Source: a virus
IMG/VR virus record: IMGVR_UViG_3300022752_000048
Span: 1-64,000 of that record
Direction: 5' to 3' (one strand)
DNA: 64,000 nucleotides
Shown here piece by piece: positions 25,613 to 36,300 of this stretch (positions are counted from its first letter, which is position 1; every line of letters begins with the position of its first letter). The position numbers and the translations under genes were made by a program. The notes below the pieces were generated by a model that did not search any database, had not been told where the DNA came from, and saw nothing but the letters and a program-made list of their open reading frames with translations.

Positions 25613-28600
25613 TTAAATAATATACCAACGGCTTGTACCGTCGCTTTGTAATGTAACGGATTCTCCGTCTCTTTCAATAACAAATGGAACGTTTATGGTG
25701 TTAAATTCTACGTATTCATTAGAAGCAGGGGCAAGCTGAATAGATCTTCCGGTTGTTGATGCGTTATTTCCAATGTCTTTTATAACCAAAATACGTTTTG
25801 TGGCGGCTAAGGGTAGCGTAATTGTACATCCAGACACTGTAGTATTCACATTAAGAATTACATCAGTTGGTTGTACTGTGTATGTTGCAGAAGAGATGCT
25901 TGTTGAATTTACAGAAACCGCGCCAAGCAATTTAACCGCAGTTGAAGACAATTCAAGAACGGCGGTTGATGTGCCATTGCCAACATTTGAATATGTGTTT
26001 GCGCCAAATTGTAAAATATCAGTAAATTCAAATTTATTAACAACAGGGGTATTAAGATCAACGTAATCATAGATTTTAAAACATAGATCCGCCGCCGGGC
26101 TTATTAGCTGCCAACCAGATAATGCGTCGTAAAAATACGCTCTACCACCACCGTATGATGTATCGGCTTTTGAAACAATTTTTACGCAATTATCTAGATA
26201 TGATGGAGATGAAGGGGGTAATAATCCAGCAATTGGAACAACTTCTGCAGCAAGAAGGTAGGTTCCTGCGGCGAGTGTTTGCAATTCATAAAAATTAAAA
26301 TCAGTGAAAGAAGTTTGGAATCCGATAGGAAATCCTAACAAATTCAATGGCGCTGATGTTGCAATTGGTGTTGATTGAACAACACCGCCAATGACTTGAT
26401 ACAGGGCCACTGTCATAGTTCCAGATAAATTAGGAACGAGTGTTGGCGCAACGGTTGATAGCTGTAAACTAATTTTCTGAAAATTGGTTGTAGAAGACAA
26501 AATAAAAGTTTGACCAATACGCCTATTAGTTGAATTGAATGAAACAGAAGTTACTTCTGCCGGTTCTGGACCGTTTTGTATAGAAGTGGTTACATTAAAT
26601 AATGTCTCTTTAGTTCTTAACGCAATTGCAGAATTATTTTGACTATTTCTTATTCTAAATGAATCAGATTGATATTTTTTAATATCTAAAACATACGGCC
26701 CATCGTTTTGGCCTAAATTAAGTCGTTTATAGTTATTTTCCCAGAAAAAATTGCTATTATTTTGTGCCGCTTTAAATGTACTATCAATAAATAATACTGA
26801 TCCGGCTTGAAATGTAGGAAACGAGATAGAGGTGATATATGCGGTGTTCCAGGGATACGTTTCTGAACCGAGATTATAATTATTTGATGATGGAACTAGA
26901 CTTGTGCTAAATTTACCATTTGCGTTAATTGTAGTTGTTGAATCAACACCTAAATTAATAGTTCCATTTGCCTCCAAAGAAGATGAAAAAATGGCATTTT
27001 GAGCATACAAATAGGCCCAAGGATTTGCTAATGAACCTAAATTTTTACCGGAATTAGGAATGATGTTTGAATTTACATTTCCGACAAACGAGCTTGTTGC
27101 ATTAATTGTAAGAATATCAGATGATGCATCTCCAATAACTGCATCGCCGTAAGTTGTTAGATTATTTAAAAAAGCATTCCATAATTTTGATGATGAACCC
27201 AATGCTGTATTTGAAGTCTCTGGTAAAAGACCTGTAGCTACTACTGATATACCAGATGATGTTGCTTTTAACTCAACATTTGCGCCGGTGTTACTAATTT
27301 TAAAATAATTTAAGGAATTAGAAGGAGAATAAATCTCCCATCCTAATCTATCGGATGAAATTAAAATTTTACCGGAAATAGTTGGGTTAGTTGTTGTACC
27401 AAAATTCGTTTCATTAAATGCCGCGCTATTTACAGCTGTATTTTGTATCTCAAAATACGAATTAGTTAAAATACCAGTTACTGTGAATTGGCCATTGTTT
27501 TGACTAAAAGAAAATCCAGATATTAAAATGACAGAACCGATTTCGATATTTCCGGTATTAACCGCTGAATATCTAACAGTATTACCATTTTGCCAGGTTG
27601 GATTAGAAATTGTAAGAAAAGAACTGCTAGCTTCTTCAACAAGAATACCGCTATTTTGTGCGGTACCATTAAGTCCGCCGACATTTAATGAAAGAGTTTT
27701 GTCTGTAACAAAAGATTGTATAGTTTGGGTTGTTGTTACTGTACCATTAATATTGATAATATCAGAAGATCCGCCAATATTAATGGTGGTTTTTCCGGTG
27801 CCCGTACCAATATTAATTGTTTTTGTTAAAGAACCTGTACCAATATTAACAAATTGTGTTGCGGAATCAATTCCAATATTAAGTTCATTTGCAGTATTGC
27901 CGGATTCAACCGAACCCTTTATTGATGCAACGGATTCAACTTGCAATCCAGTACCAGAAGATTTGCTGAAATATGCAACGTCAGAAAAAACAGAAGTTCC
28001 GTTTACGTTAAAATTTTCAGATAAAGAAGCAGATGTGTTAATTCCAATTCTTCCGGATGTATCTATTTTTATACCATTGTTTGAACCAGTTGTTACCTGC
28101 AACGGAATGGCGGAAGAAGTATTAAGGACTGCAACTCCAGAATTAAAAAATAAAGAAACTTTATTTGTATCTGTAGTATCGTTTCTAACAACAACGCCAG
28201 ACGGTCCAGTGTGCAATTGCTTCCATCTATAACTCAATGTTCCTAAGTCGTAAAAATTATCTACAGATGGGTTAATAGGCGAAGCAAAACCTGCATTAAT
28301 GGTCACAGTATCGGATGGAGAATCGCCAAGAATTGTATTACCATCTACTTGAAGATTAGTGCCAAGCCATAAAGAAGCCCATCTTTGGGATAAACTTCCT
28401 AAATTATTTAAATTGTCTGACGAAGGAACAACCGAAGTTGATATTCTAGCATTTACTGCTAAAATATCGGCACTTGTATCACCAAGCACTGTGTTGCCAT
28501 CTACTTGAAGATTAGTGCCCAACCATAAAGAGGCCCATTTAAATAATGAAGAGCCTAAATCAAATGAATTATTTGTTGATGGAATAACTGGTGTTGAAAC

Positions 28601-29317
28601 TCTTGCATTTACTGCTAAAATATCGGCACTTGTATCACCAAGCACTGTGTTGCCATCTACTTGAAGATTAGTGCCCAACCATAAAGATTTCCATCTTAAT
28701 CCAGATGATCCAAAATCATAAAAATTATCTGTCGATGGAATAACAGAAGAAGCAACTCTTGCATTTAAAGTTAATGAATCGCTAGTTGCATCGCCAAGAA
28801 TGATGTTTCCATTTACTTGTAAATCACCAGAAAAAAGTCCGTCAACTGAAGTTAGCTTAACACTGAGCCATAAATTTTGCCACCTTAAACTATCCTGACC
28901 TAAGCTATATAAATTTGTAATAGATGGATCAAAATTACTGGCAATTCTAGCAGTGAATGTGGCTGTGTCTGATGTTTGGTTACCAACAACTAAAGAATTA
29001 TCAATTACTAAAGATCCATTTGTTTTTAATGTGCTAATATCAGATCTATATAAATTAACGTCTGGTACATTACCACCTCCCAATCCCCATTCAATTAATC
29101 CATCGCGTTTAATTGCAAAAAGAGCATTGGTATCGCCCGAAATCCTGCTTTCATAAATTGATGTATTAGCAGGTAATTGAGAAGATATTAAAGAATTGAC
29201 AGTTGTTTGACCAATAACGTAAAGCGTTGAATCAAAATTAACGGCGCCACCAACATCTAAATAGAGCGGTGATGACGGTGGAATTTTACCTATGCCAACT
29301 CTAGATACAATATGCAT
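25613..29317 (-). CDS. Long tail fibre with 52-residue repeats
   Basis: 1234 aa, the longest fibre in the window. N-terminus MHIVSRVGIGK...LYLDVGGAVNFDS is shared with the 495-aa protein (29587-31074) and is a second type of attachment end. Residues ~140-400 are built from ~52-residue repeats: LWLGTNLQVDGNTVLGD, ADILAVNAR, then P..N..DLGS...W. Two units carry an exact 83-bp repeat. The middle holds TKTINIGTGTGKTTINIGG-like stretches, and further LGS units occur near residues 720-850. A jelly-roll-like part (residues ~940-1080, with TMTVALYQVIGG) and the common beta tip domain (SVTLQSDGTSRWYII) close the chain. Probably the main long fibre. Confidence 0.75.
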   Translation of the reverse strand: MHIVSRVGIGKIPPSSPLYLDVGGAVNFDSTLYVIGQTTVNSLISSQLPANTSIYESRISGDTNALFAIKRDGLIEWGLGGGNVPDVNLYRSDISTLKTNGSLVIDNSLVVGNQTSDTATFTARIASNFDPSITNLYSLGQDSLRWQNLWLSVKLTSVDGLFSGDLQVNGNIILGDATSDSLTLNARVASSVIPSTDNFYDFGSSGLRWKSLWLGTNLQVDGNTVLGDTSADILAVNARVSTPVIPSTNNSFDLGSSLFKWASLWLGTNLQVDGNTVLGDTSADILAVNARISTSVVPSSDNLNNLGSLSQRWASLWLGTNLQVDGNTILGDSPSDTVTINAGFASPINPSVDNFYDLGTLSYRWKQLHTGPSGVVVRNDTTDTNKVSLFFNSGVAVLNTSSAIPLQVTTGSNNGIKIDTSGRIGINTSASLSENFNVNGTSVFSDVAYFSKSSGTGLQVESVASIKGSVESGNTANELNIGIDSATQFVNIGTGSLTKTINIGTGTGKTTINIGGSSDIININGTVTTTQTIQSFVTDKTLSLNVGGLNGTAQNSGILVEEASSSFLTISNPTWQNGNTVRYSAVNTGNIEIGSVILISGFSFSQNNGQFTVTGILTNSYFEIQNTAVNSAAFNETNFGTTTNPTISGKILISSDRLGWEIYSPSNSLNYFKISNTGANVELKATSSGISVVATGLLPETSNTALGSSSKLWNAFLNNLTTYGDAVIGDASSDILTINATSSFVGNVNSNIIPNSGKNLGSLANPWAYLYAQNAIFSSSLEANGTINLGVDSTTTINANGKFSTSLVPSSNNYNLGSETYPWNTAYITSISFPTFQAGSVLFIDSTFKAAQNNSNFFWENNYKRLNLGQNDGPYVLDIKKYQSDSFRIRNSQNNSAIALRTKETLFNVTTSIQNGPEPAEVTSVSFNSTNRRIGQTFILSSTTNFQKISLQLSTVAPTLVPNLSGTMTVALYQVIGGVVQSTPIATSAPLNLLGFPIGFQTSFTDFNFYELQTLAAGTYLLAAEVVPIAGLLPPSSPSYLDNCVKIVSKADTSYGGGRAYFYDALSGWQLISPAADLCFKIYDYVDLNTPVVNKFEFTDILQFGANTYSNVGNGTSTAVLELSSTAVKLLGAVSVNSTSISSATYTVQPTDVILNVNTTVSGCTITLPLAATKRILVIKDIGNNASTTGRSIQLAPASNEYVEFNTINVPFVIERDGESVTLQSDGTSRWYII
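28449..28531. repeat. Exact 83-bp direct repeat in fibre gene, copy 1
   Basis: Identical to 28605-28687, with a period of 156 bp (52 codons). It encodes the LWLGTNLQVDGN...ADILAVNA part of a fibre repeat unit. A third, diverged copy lies just below (around 28320-28370). Confidence 0.9.
28605..28687. repeat. Exact 83-bp direct repeat in fibre gene, copy 2
   Basis: Partner of 28449-28531, in frame. Unequal recombination between the copies would lengthen or shorten the fibre by exactly 52 residues. Confidence 0.9.
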
Positions 29318-29332
29318 TGTAATTATCCATAA

Positions 29333-29587
29333 TTAAACGTTTAATGGAATTTTTTGTCCAACTTTATTTTCCATATTTTTTTGCATTGCTAAAACCCAAT
29401 CAATACCTAGGAAAATTTCGCATTCATCCCATTTTACAATTTCTTTTAAAGAGCCGTCTTCAAAGTATAAAACCATTTTACCAGAATCTTTATCAATAGC
29501 GTGGCCAATCACCTTATATTTTTTGCAAAAAGAAAAAATATTTAAAAATAAATGCCGGCGATATTTAAAAATATATGGATGATTCAT
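29333..29587 (-). CDS. Small protein, unknown
   Basis: 84 aa, basic and aromatic N-terminus (MNHPYIFKYRRHLFLNIF), then a beta hairpin (KMVLYFEDGSLKEIVKWDE) and a helix (WVLAMQKNMENKVG). No membrane segment is certain. Unlike its neighbours it is not Ser/Thr-rich, so it is probably an adaptor or an accessory factor rather than a fibre. Its ATG touches the stop of the upstream 495-aa gene. Confidence 0.5.
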   Translation of the reverse strand: MNHPYIFKYRRHLFLNIFSFCKKYKVIGHAIDKDSGKMVLYFEDGSLKEIVKWDECEIFLGIDWVLAMQKNMENKVGQKIPLNV

Positions 29588-31074
29588 TATTTAATCCTCA
29601 TTACATATACAGTAGAAATGTATTTAGGGCGAGAATCATATGAAGACGTCGAACCTGTATTTCCGCTGTTGCCACTCATATCTGTTGTATAAGTGGTATG
29701 TGCATGGTTTAGATCACCACCATCAGAATATTGTTGCCAATATGTAGTAAGATCGTGATCGTGATCCGTATTTACATACCCATGGTCATAAAGTCCGCCT
29801 TCTCCTTCTACCGCCGACATTGTATTAAGATCAGAACCTAAACCGGAATTAGAAGCAAATCCGGCACCCCAAAATCCACCTCCGCCTCTTGCCTCCTGAA
29901 ATTGCTGTCTCCATCTATGCCTATGAAATGAATTAGCTTTTCTTTGTGGTAAAGAATCGTCAGTAGCGTGAGAATGGCGAGCATTAAATGCGGATGAACC
30001 CGACTGTGAGTGCCCATGAGTAATTGTGTGATTATGAGAGGGTATGTTTGCTGTTGAAAGCGTTGTAATATTTGTACCACCAGTACTGCCCGCAGTAACA
30101 TTACCCATCAAAAATACATCATTATTTATTCTTGGAATTGATTGTCCATTTAATGGACTGGTTGCATCGTTTATAATCTGATTACCAGATTGTCCGTTGA
30201 ATCCGCATAATACAAATCCATAGCTGTCTGCAACTGTTGTAGCAGAACAAACATATGCACCAGAAAGATTTGATGCTAGGGCAATAATTCCACCTACAGG
30301 AATAAAACCTACGCCAACTGCGGTGCCCGAAATAGTAAAAGTTCCGGTAACAATTGTGTTATTTAGCGTTTTGTTATTTATAGTCTGAGAATTATTTGTG
30401 CCAACAAATATATCTGTATTATCTGGAAGAGTCCATACACGATCTGCAGAAGCTTGAGAAAGGATTTTATGAGTAAATGCAGAACTGCCAGGTTCTAAAG
30501 AAATTATTCCAGATTTATTAGGAGTTTTAAGCAGCCATTCATTTCTGTTTGAAGATGTTTTTACGTATGAAACTATTACATTATTTTCTTCAATTTCAAA
30601 TCCTGCACCAGACGCAGAAGAAGCTGTTCCGTTTTTATTAACCGTAAACAATTTATCAAATACTTGAAGATCGGTTGATTGTATTTTATTAAAAATGCCA
30701 AAAATATTAACAGTAGAATTATTATTTCCAATATTAATCGTGGTCGCAGAAACTGTACCAATATTTATAATTGCGCCATCAGATTCAACAGAACCTGCAT
30801 TTTTTATAACTAAATTCTGTGTGTAGGTATTGCTCCAAAATAAAGAAGAAGAGCCGAAATTTCTTGAAAGAGTCGTAGAAGGCTCAACGTTTGTATCAAT
30901 TCGTCCATTTACAGAAATTAAATCAGCTGTTGTATCGCCTAACTCTACACCGGCATTAAAAAATGCAGTATTTTGAAAAAATACTTGAGAATCAAAATTA
31001 GAAGATCCAGAAACATCTAAATGATAAACTGATCCAGGATCTTTACCTATGCCGACTCTACTAATAATTCTCAT
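29587..31074 (-). CDS. Tail fibre with C-terminal collar-like, His-rich tip
   Basis: 495 aa. N-terminus MRIISRVGIGK...YHLDVSGSSNFDS is shared with the 1234-aa fibre. The shaft includes GTVSATTINIGNNNSTVNIFG-type repeats. From residue ~255 there is a diverged collar domain (FIPVGGIIALASN, SYGFVLCGFNGQS, QSIPRINNDVFLMG) and a His-rich end (SHNHT, THGHS, RHSHA, FHRHR, DHDHD, NHAHT) closing with YVMRIK. So this protein joins an attachment N-terminus and a collar/His-rich tip in one chain, which suggests how the separate collar proteins may work. Confidence 0.75.
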   Translation of the reverse strand: MRIISRVGIGKDPGSVYHLDVSGSSNFDSQVFFQNTAFFNAGVELGDTTADLISVNGRIDTNVEPSTTLSRNFGSSSLFWSNTYTQNLVIKNAGSVESDGAIINIGTVSATTINIGNNNSTVNIFGIFNKIQSTDLQVFDKLFTVNKNGTASSASGAGFEIEENNVIVSYVKTSSNRNEWLLKTPNKSGIISLEPGSSAFTHKILSQASADRVWTLPDNTDIFVGTNNSQTINNKTLNNTIVTGTFTISGTAVGVGFIPVGGIIALASNLSGAYVCSATTVADSYGFVLCGFNGQSGNQIINDATSPLNGQSIPRINNDVFLMGNVTAGSTGGTNITTLSTANIPSHNHTITHGHSQSGSSAFNARHSHATDDSLPQRKANSFHRHRWRQQFQEARGGGGFWGAGFASNSGLGSDLNTMSAVEGEGGLYDHGYVNTDHDHDLTTYWQQYSDGGDLNHAHTTYTTDMSGNSGNTGSTSSYDSRPKYISTVYVMRIK

Positions 31075-31078
31075 TTTA

Positions 31079-33361
31079 TCACCTTAGATGCCTTGTAAAC
31101 ATTACTGTCAAAGACTGAGCGCCATCTGGCGTTGGTGCTAGAGTCACTCCAGTACTAGATTGTGTTCCACCAATCCACACGTTTTGCCCAGTAGATGTAA
31201 TTCGTGCGTTCCACATAAAATCAGAAGTCAACCTTAAAAATCCATGATTGACAACGGTTGTCGCAGAAGTGCTTGTCGTCACTCCTGTAATAATTTTAGT
31301 TAAATCACGTTGTAATGCAAGTCCTTCGATTTGGACTACTGAACCATCAAAGAACTGGAGGCTTACAACACCATTAACGGTCGTTCTTCTAGCAATTAGC
31401 AGAACGTTTTTATTGCGAAGATCTCGACGCGGGTTTTGCGATGCTGGTAAAACTTGGTAAGTATTATCAGCGGCTCCGGGCTTATAATAATCTACTATGC
31501 CGGATGAAAGCGTCACTGGAGTGGATGTGGTCGTATCATCTAATCGTACCCATAATCCATCGCCATCATTAGAGAACAATAAAGAAACAGATGAAATATT
31601 AAATGTCTGCCAAGCGTCGGCGTTATTTAAACCAACTTCTACTAAGTTGGAAGTACGGCGTTTTTGAATAGTTAAAACATCAGTATTCAACGAGGATAGC
31701 GCTCCAGCCCCATCCATTTGAATACCATAATTTAATTTAAGAAATAAGTTTGGAATGCTACGAATCGGCGAAGAATCCGCATCTTCCATAAGGGGGACTT
31801 CTTCACCCGGTTGCATAACACCATAGTTACGCAATTGAAACAAGTCGCCTTTTCGTCGACCGAGGAAATATAAGTTAATATCATCAACAGGGAGAATCAA
31901 TGGGGAGACGTCTACACTCTGTACTTTTAGCCCTTGGGCATCAGATGTTACGAACAAGTCGGATAATTGATATCTAGACCTAAACCACCTGAATGGTTCC
32001 GTTGTGGGTGTATCGATGGGAAACTCAACAATCAATGCAGTTGTAATTGCAGTAGACACACGACCAGTGGTGCTATAAACAATTCCGCCTTCTACCAGGC
32101 CAACTACTCGATTATATTGATAATAATCTTCACCAAGCTTGCGAATATAATCGCCAATTGCCACACCAGTGAAATCACCTTCTTGGCCGGAAACAGTATA
32201 TTCTTGGAGCGGTGGCGTAGGAATGAGAAGTGTTTCGACACCCCATTTAACGCTATTTCCGCTAGAATCTACTGGAATTTTTTCACGATCTAGTTTTACA
32301 AAAAACGCAGCATTGTCCGGAATTGACGCAGTAAAATCTGTGCTTGTAAACACTCTATTAGTAAATGCGTTTACAAAAGAGCCGCCAATTTCCCATTTTA
32401 CAGGGCCGTAGTTCATGGCAAGACCAAGAGGGCTTGACGAGCCACTTAAAGAACCGCTTTTAAGTTGAGTTCCAGTCCACGATAAAGTACGACCATCAAT
32501 TGATGGCATAAAAGATGTTGCGTTAGGATTCAAAAACAAAAGGTTTGGAATGGTTTTTCCAGCGATTGGTGTGTACCAACTTGCAGAACCTTTCATTTCT
32601 GCAATAATAGTCATTGTAGCATCCATCCAATCTTTAAGATTGGTCAGAGCCTTATCATTAATAATACCGTTTGCGTCTTGAGTATAATATGGATTTTGTG
32701 GCGTAAATTGATTCAAATAAATTGCTTGAGCCGGGAGAGCGTTTTCTACACGAGTAGAAGACCATGCATATTTTTTGTATGGACTTGGAAGTGCTCCGCC
32801 AGATCCTAATCGGAAAAATAGGTCGCGAGCATCCGAAATATCAATAACGCCGGCACTGCCAGTCCTCAAAATTGCAAGAGGAATCGCATCTACTGAAAAT
32901 CCTTCGGTGTTATATCTAAGTTGCAATTTTACAATCGATTGAAAATCAACGGACGCATTAAACTCTTGCCCTGCTGGGTTTTGATCATTTGTATTACTAG
33001 GGTCGAAAAATGCGGCAGTAACGGGAGTTTCTGTAACTCTCTCTAGAAATGCTTCCAAAAATACTTTTTCTGTGCTAGGCGGAACGTTAATAATTTCGTC
33101 TGATGCGTCAGCCAATCCATAATAAAAACATGCTTCATTATCTAGAGGAAAAAGAATAATAGAATTAGCAACTTTTACAGTTACGGTAAAACCGTTTAGT
33201 GCTGTGATTTCTAAACCACGAACCACATAGTTTTTTTCAAGACCGTTTAAAATATATGAAAAAGCGCGTAAATCAAAGGCGTTAAATGAATCTGTGGCAA
33301 TGACATGTTGCAAATCTAATCTTTGTTGAGAAAGATAATTCACTCTGCTTAAAATTGCCAT
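31079..33361 (-). CDS. Baseplate or fibre-attachment protein
   Basis: 760 aa. Begins MAILSRVNYLSQQRLDLQHV, sharing the short ...SRV start with the two fibres downstream. The N-terminal ~220 residues are not fibre-like: mixed alpha/beta with a conserved-looking DFQSIVKLQLRYN and ISDARDLFFRLGSGG. The middle is beta-rich. The C-terminus (WNARITSTGQNVWIGG, QSLTVMFTRHLR) looks like a beta tip. Located between the tail-protein-I-like gene (10 bp upstream) and the first fibre, it is well placed to link baseplate to fibres. No family can be named with certainty. Confidence 0.6.
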   Translation of the reverse strand: MAILSRVNYLSQQRLDLQHVIATDSFNAFDLRAFSYILNGLEKNYVVRGLEITALNGFTVTVKVANSIILFPLDNEACFYYGLADASDEIINVPPSTEKVFLEAFLERVTETPVTAAFFDPSNTNDQNPAGQEFNASVDFQSIVKLQLRYNTEGFSVDAIPLAILRTGSAGVIDISDARDLFFRLGSGGALPSPYKKYAWSSTRVENALPAQAIYLNQFTPQNPYYTQDANGIINDKALTNLKDWMDATMTIIAEMKGSASWYTPIAGKTIPNLLFLNPNATSFMPSIDGRTLSWTGTQLKSGSLSGSSSPLGLAMNYGPVKWEIGGSFVNAFTNRVFTSTDFTASIPDNAAFFVKLDREKIPVDSSGNSVKWGVETLLIPTPPLQEYTVSGQEGDFTGVAIGDYIRKLGEDYYQYNRVVGLVEGGIVYSTTGRVSTAITTALIVEFPIDTPTTEPFRWFRSRYQLSDLFVTSDAQGLKVQSVDVSPLILPVDDINLYFLGRRKGDLFQLRNYGVMQPGEEVPLMEDADSSPIRSIPNLFLKLNYGIQMDGAGALSSLNTDVLTIQKRRTSNLVEVGLNNADAWQTFNISSVSLLFSNDGDGLWVRLDDTTTSTPVTLSSGIVDYYKPGAADNTYQVLPASQNPRRDLRNKNVLLIARRTTVNGVVSLQFFDGSVVQIEGLALQRDLTKIITGVTTSTSATTVVNHGFLRLTSDFMWNARITSTGQNVWIGGTQSSTGVTLAPTPDGAQSLTVMFTRHLR

Positions 33362-33371
33362 TATTTATCAC

Positions 33372-36300
33372 CTATGCTTGAAACGGCGCAATTCCTGAAT
33401 CATCATATTTTAGATCTGGTAATTGGACCTGTATATTTAATTTTACCCCAACACTTACAAGCTGCTCTAGAGTCTTTTGAAGAGTAACGCGCACTTGGGT
33501 TGCACCGGTAATATACACGGGATATTCCTTTCCTGCAATTCCGATAGTGGGTGCTGATGTTTGACTAATAACTCTGACAACTGAATTATTTTCATGCGAT
33601 TGCTTAAAGATATAAGCTGGATCGATTTTTAATTGAGTAGGAGAGCCGTCAATAACTAAATCATATTTAATAGGCCCTTCTTGCCGTGAATTTCCGTAAT
33701 TGATCATAACGAACCCAGAAGAAGGGAGGTTGCCTATTCCGTCTATAAGAATAATTCCTGGAGATTCAAACGCCACAATAGGCTGTTCAAGCCTACAAAA
33801 TTTATCTGAAATAACATACGGAGAATACGTACCTACTGGATCATATAAATAAGAACCTACAATGTACTCATTTTCAGGGACGTTTGCAGAAACTAAATAC
33901 AATTTTGAATTTTTAAAGAATGTTTCCTTGTTCCATTCAGAAAGTGGTTTCTGCATGTAGTATTTAAACTCTGTACCGCCAAATTCTCCAGATCGTTTAC
34001 ATTTACCGTCACGAATAATCACCCATGTATTTGGAATAAAGGGGTTGTAATCTAATGGAATACCAATATTGGATTTAAAATAAACATATTTACCTTCTTG
34101 GCTGTGAACCTGCAGATAAATTGTTTTTAAATAGGTTGCAATACCATATCTAGATTCTGGAATAAAACCAAAGTCTAATAGTTTAACAGTTGAGCCTTCT
34201 TGAAAATTTGCATATCCACGAGAAATACGATCCGGGAACTCAAACGCAATATCAGTTTTCCGTATTGGATCTGGTCTAAATATTACGTTAAATCCATAAA
34301 TCCACGCGCCATCGTATTTAATAGGAGCGCCAAGAGGCGCATCATTTGCTGAAGGCGAGGCGACTTTATAAACTGCTGGAGTCGAAATACTCGGATAAAA
34401 ACCGCTTTTAAGACGAAGTTTTGTATTAGAAACAATAGATGCTACTTCGCGATTTTGTCCCGTTGCTAATACCAACAAATCACCCGGTTGGACTTGTGTT
34501 AAAAACTGAGTGCCAACACCAGCTACGTTTTTGCCAATAGTTGTAATAGTTCCAGAGCCATAGGGCGCAGGGCCAGTTCCTAAAATTTCAAAAATAAATT
34601 TTTGTTGACTGTCAACTCGTTTAATTTTATGGGCTTTATCAATATCTGCTCTTAGTAGTTTTCCGTTAACAGATTCAACGGGATTAAAATAACTTGCCAT
34701 CAAAAAAACATCTACACGCAAATCTTCAGTAGTGTTCATGTATTTTAATTGGAATTGAGTATCGCTTTGGATTCCATTAATATCTGTAAAAAATATGCGG
34801 GGGCCTTCAAATATAGAATTTGGCAAAAGACCCATATTATTAGCCGGATCTTGCCTGATTCGTATTTCGGTAATCAGATTAGTAGAAAACAAATTATGTA
34901 TAACCGTGATGCTATTTTCGCTCAGAGGGGAGGCTGGCAAAAGAATGTTTATAGCCACGGCTCGTGTGAAATTTTGAAACACATGTTGATAATCTAAAAC
35001 GTATGTATTAACATTTGTTAAAGATTGGTGTGGGGCAGAAATAAATTTTACATTATTTGGGTCATCTACTATTCTAATCCCGTGCAAATTTGAGTTAATA
35101 TCCGCATCTGACATCATAAAGGATGTGAATTGTGTATTGAAATTATGCGTATAAGTGGTTTGTGTATCTACATTAGGATATGAATTAGGGCCAATTGATA
35201 GTGTGACTTCACCAGGCGTAACCGCTGGATTCATTGAGCACATGATAGCTCTTACGAATCGTTCATCTGGCATTGGAATGCATTTTAAAATAGTGCTATT
35301 ATCTGCATCTTCAGGATCTGGTTCATAATTAAAATAATATTTTTCATTAGTAGATTCATCCGCAAATTGGATATAAAGAAGTTGAGTATCCATTCCGTTT
35401 TCAAACGAAACTTCATCTGTATTTGGCGGAATCCTGATATTTTTTACTGTTTTATGTTTAAAAATAGGTTGGTCAAGATTTGTGTCTTGAAAGACAACTT
35501 CTTCAATATTTTCTAAATTATGCCGCAATCCCGGCGTATGGACAAATAATTCAGAATTATCTACTAATCCTCCAACGGGATTAGTCATTTCTATAGCCTC
35601 AAAAGCAATTTGGCACTCAACGGGGGATAAAAATGGAGTACTATTCTGTATAGAACCATCTATAGATAATGCCTGTGTGCCACCTGATGGTTGTTCTTTA
35701 TTTGTATAATAAAAATATTTTTCTATGAATCCATTTAAAAATTTTGCCGATTCAAACGCAACTACTCCAGATTCTGGAAATGAGTTTGGATACGGAATAA
35801 TAAGTTTGTTAGATTCAATATCGAGCAATTGAACTGATTGACTTCTAAACCTAGAAACACCTTCTTGGTTTTTTCTAATAATTGGCGGAATTACCGGAAT
35901 ACTAATATCTACGGTGCCTGCACTTGCTTCGGTAATATATGCATACTGATCATTAGTGAAAATTGTTTTAAACTCTTGGCTAGTAACTGCAAAATTATTA
36001 CTGGATTCTTGTGTCCACAAAACATTTGTATAGGGAAATTCGAAAGAATTTATTTCAAAATAATCATAACCACAATCTATAACTTCAAATGTTCCGTTTA
36101 GTTTTGAAAATAGAATTGTAGATGTGTCTTGTAGATTATATATAGATATAAAGTCGCCAGTATTAATAGACGCTAAGTTAGGATTTGAACCCCCAACCCA
36201 AGTAAACCTAATTGTTTTTGAATATGTTGCATCGGAAAAATGGGAGATATTCCATTCAGTTCCAGCTAAATTACACGCGTCTTTATAGCCCTGAAATTTA

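Noticed and set aside
28320-28760. CRISPR-like array suggested by regularly spaced repeats
   Set aside because: The repeats are in frame within a fibre gene, 156 bp apart, and encode a protein repeat unit.
30762-30769. Second TATAAATA octamer on the minus strand
   Set aside because: It lies in the middle of the coding sequence of the 495-aa fibre with no gene start close downstream.
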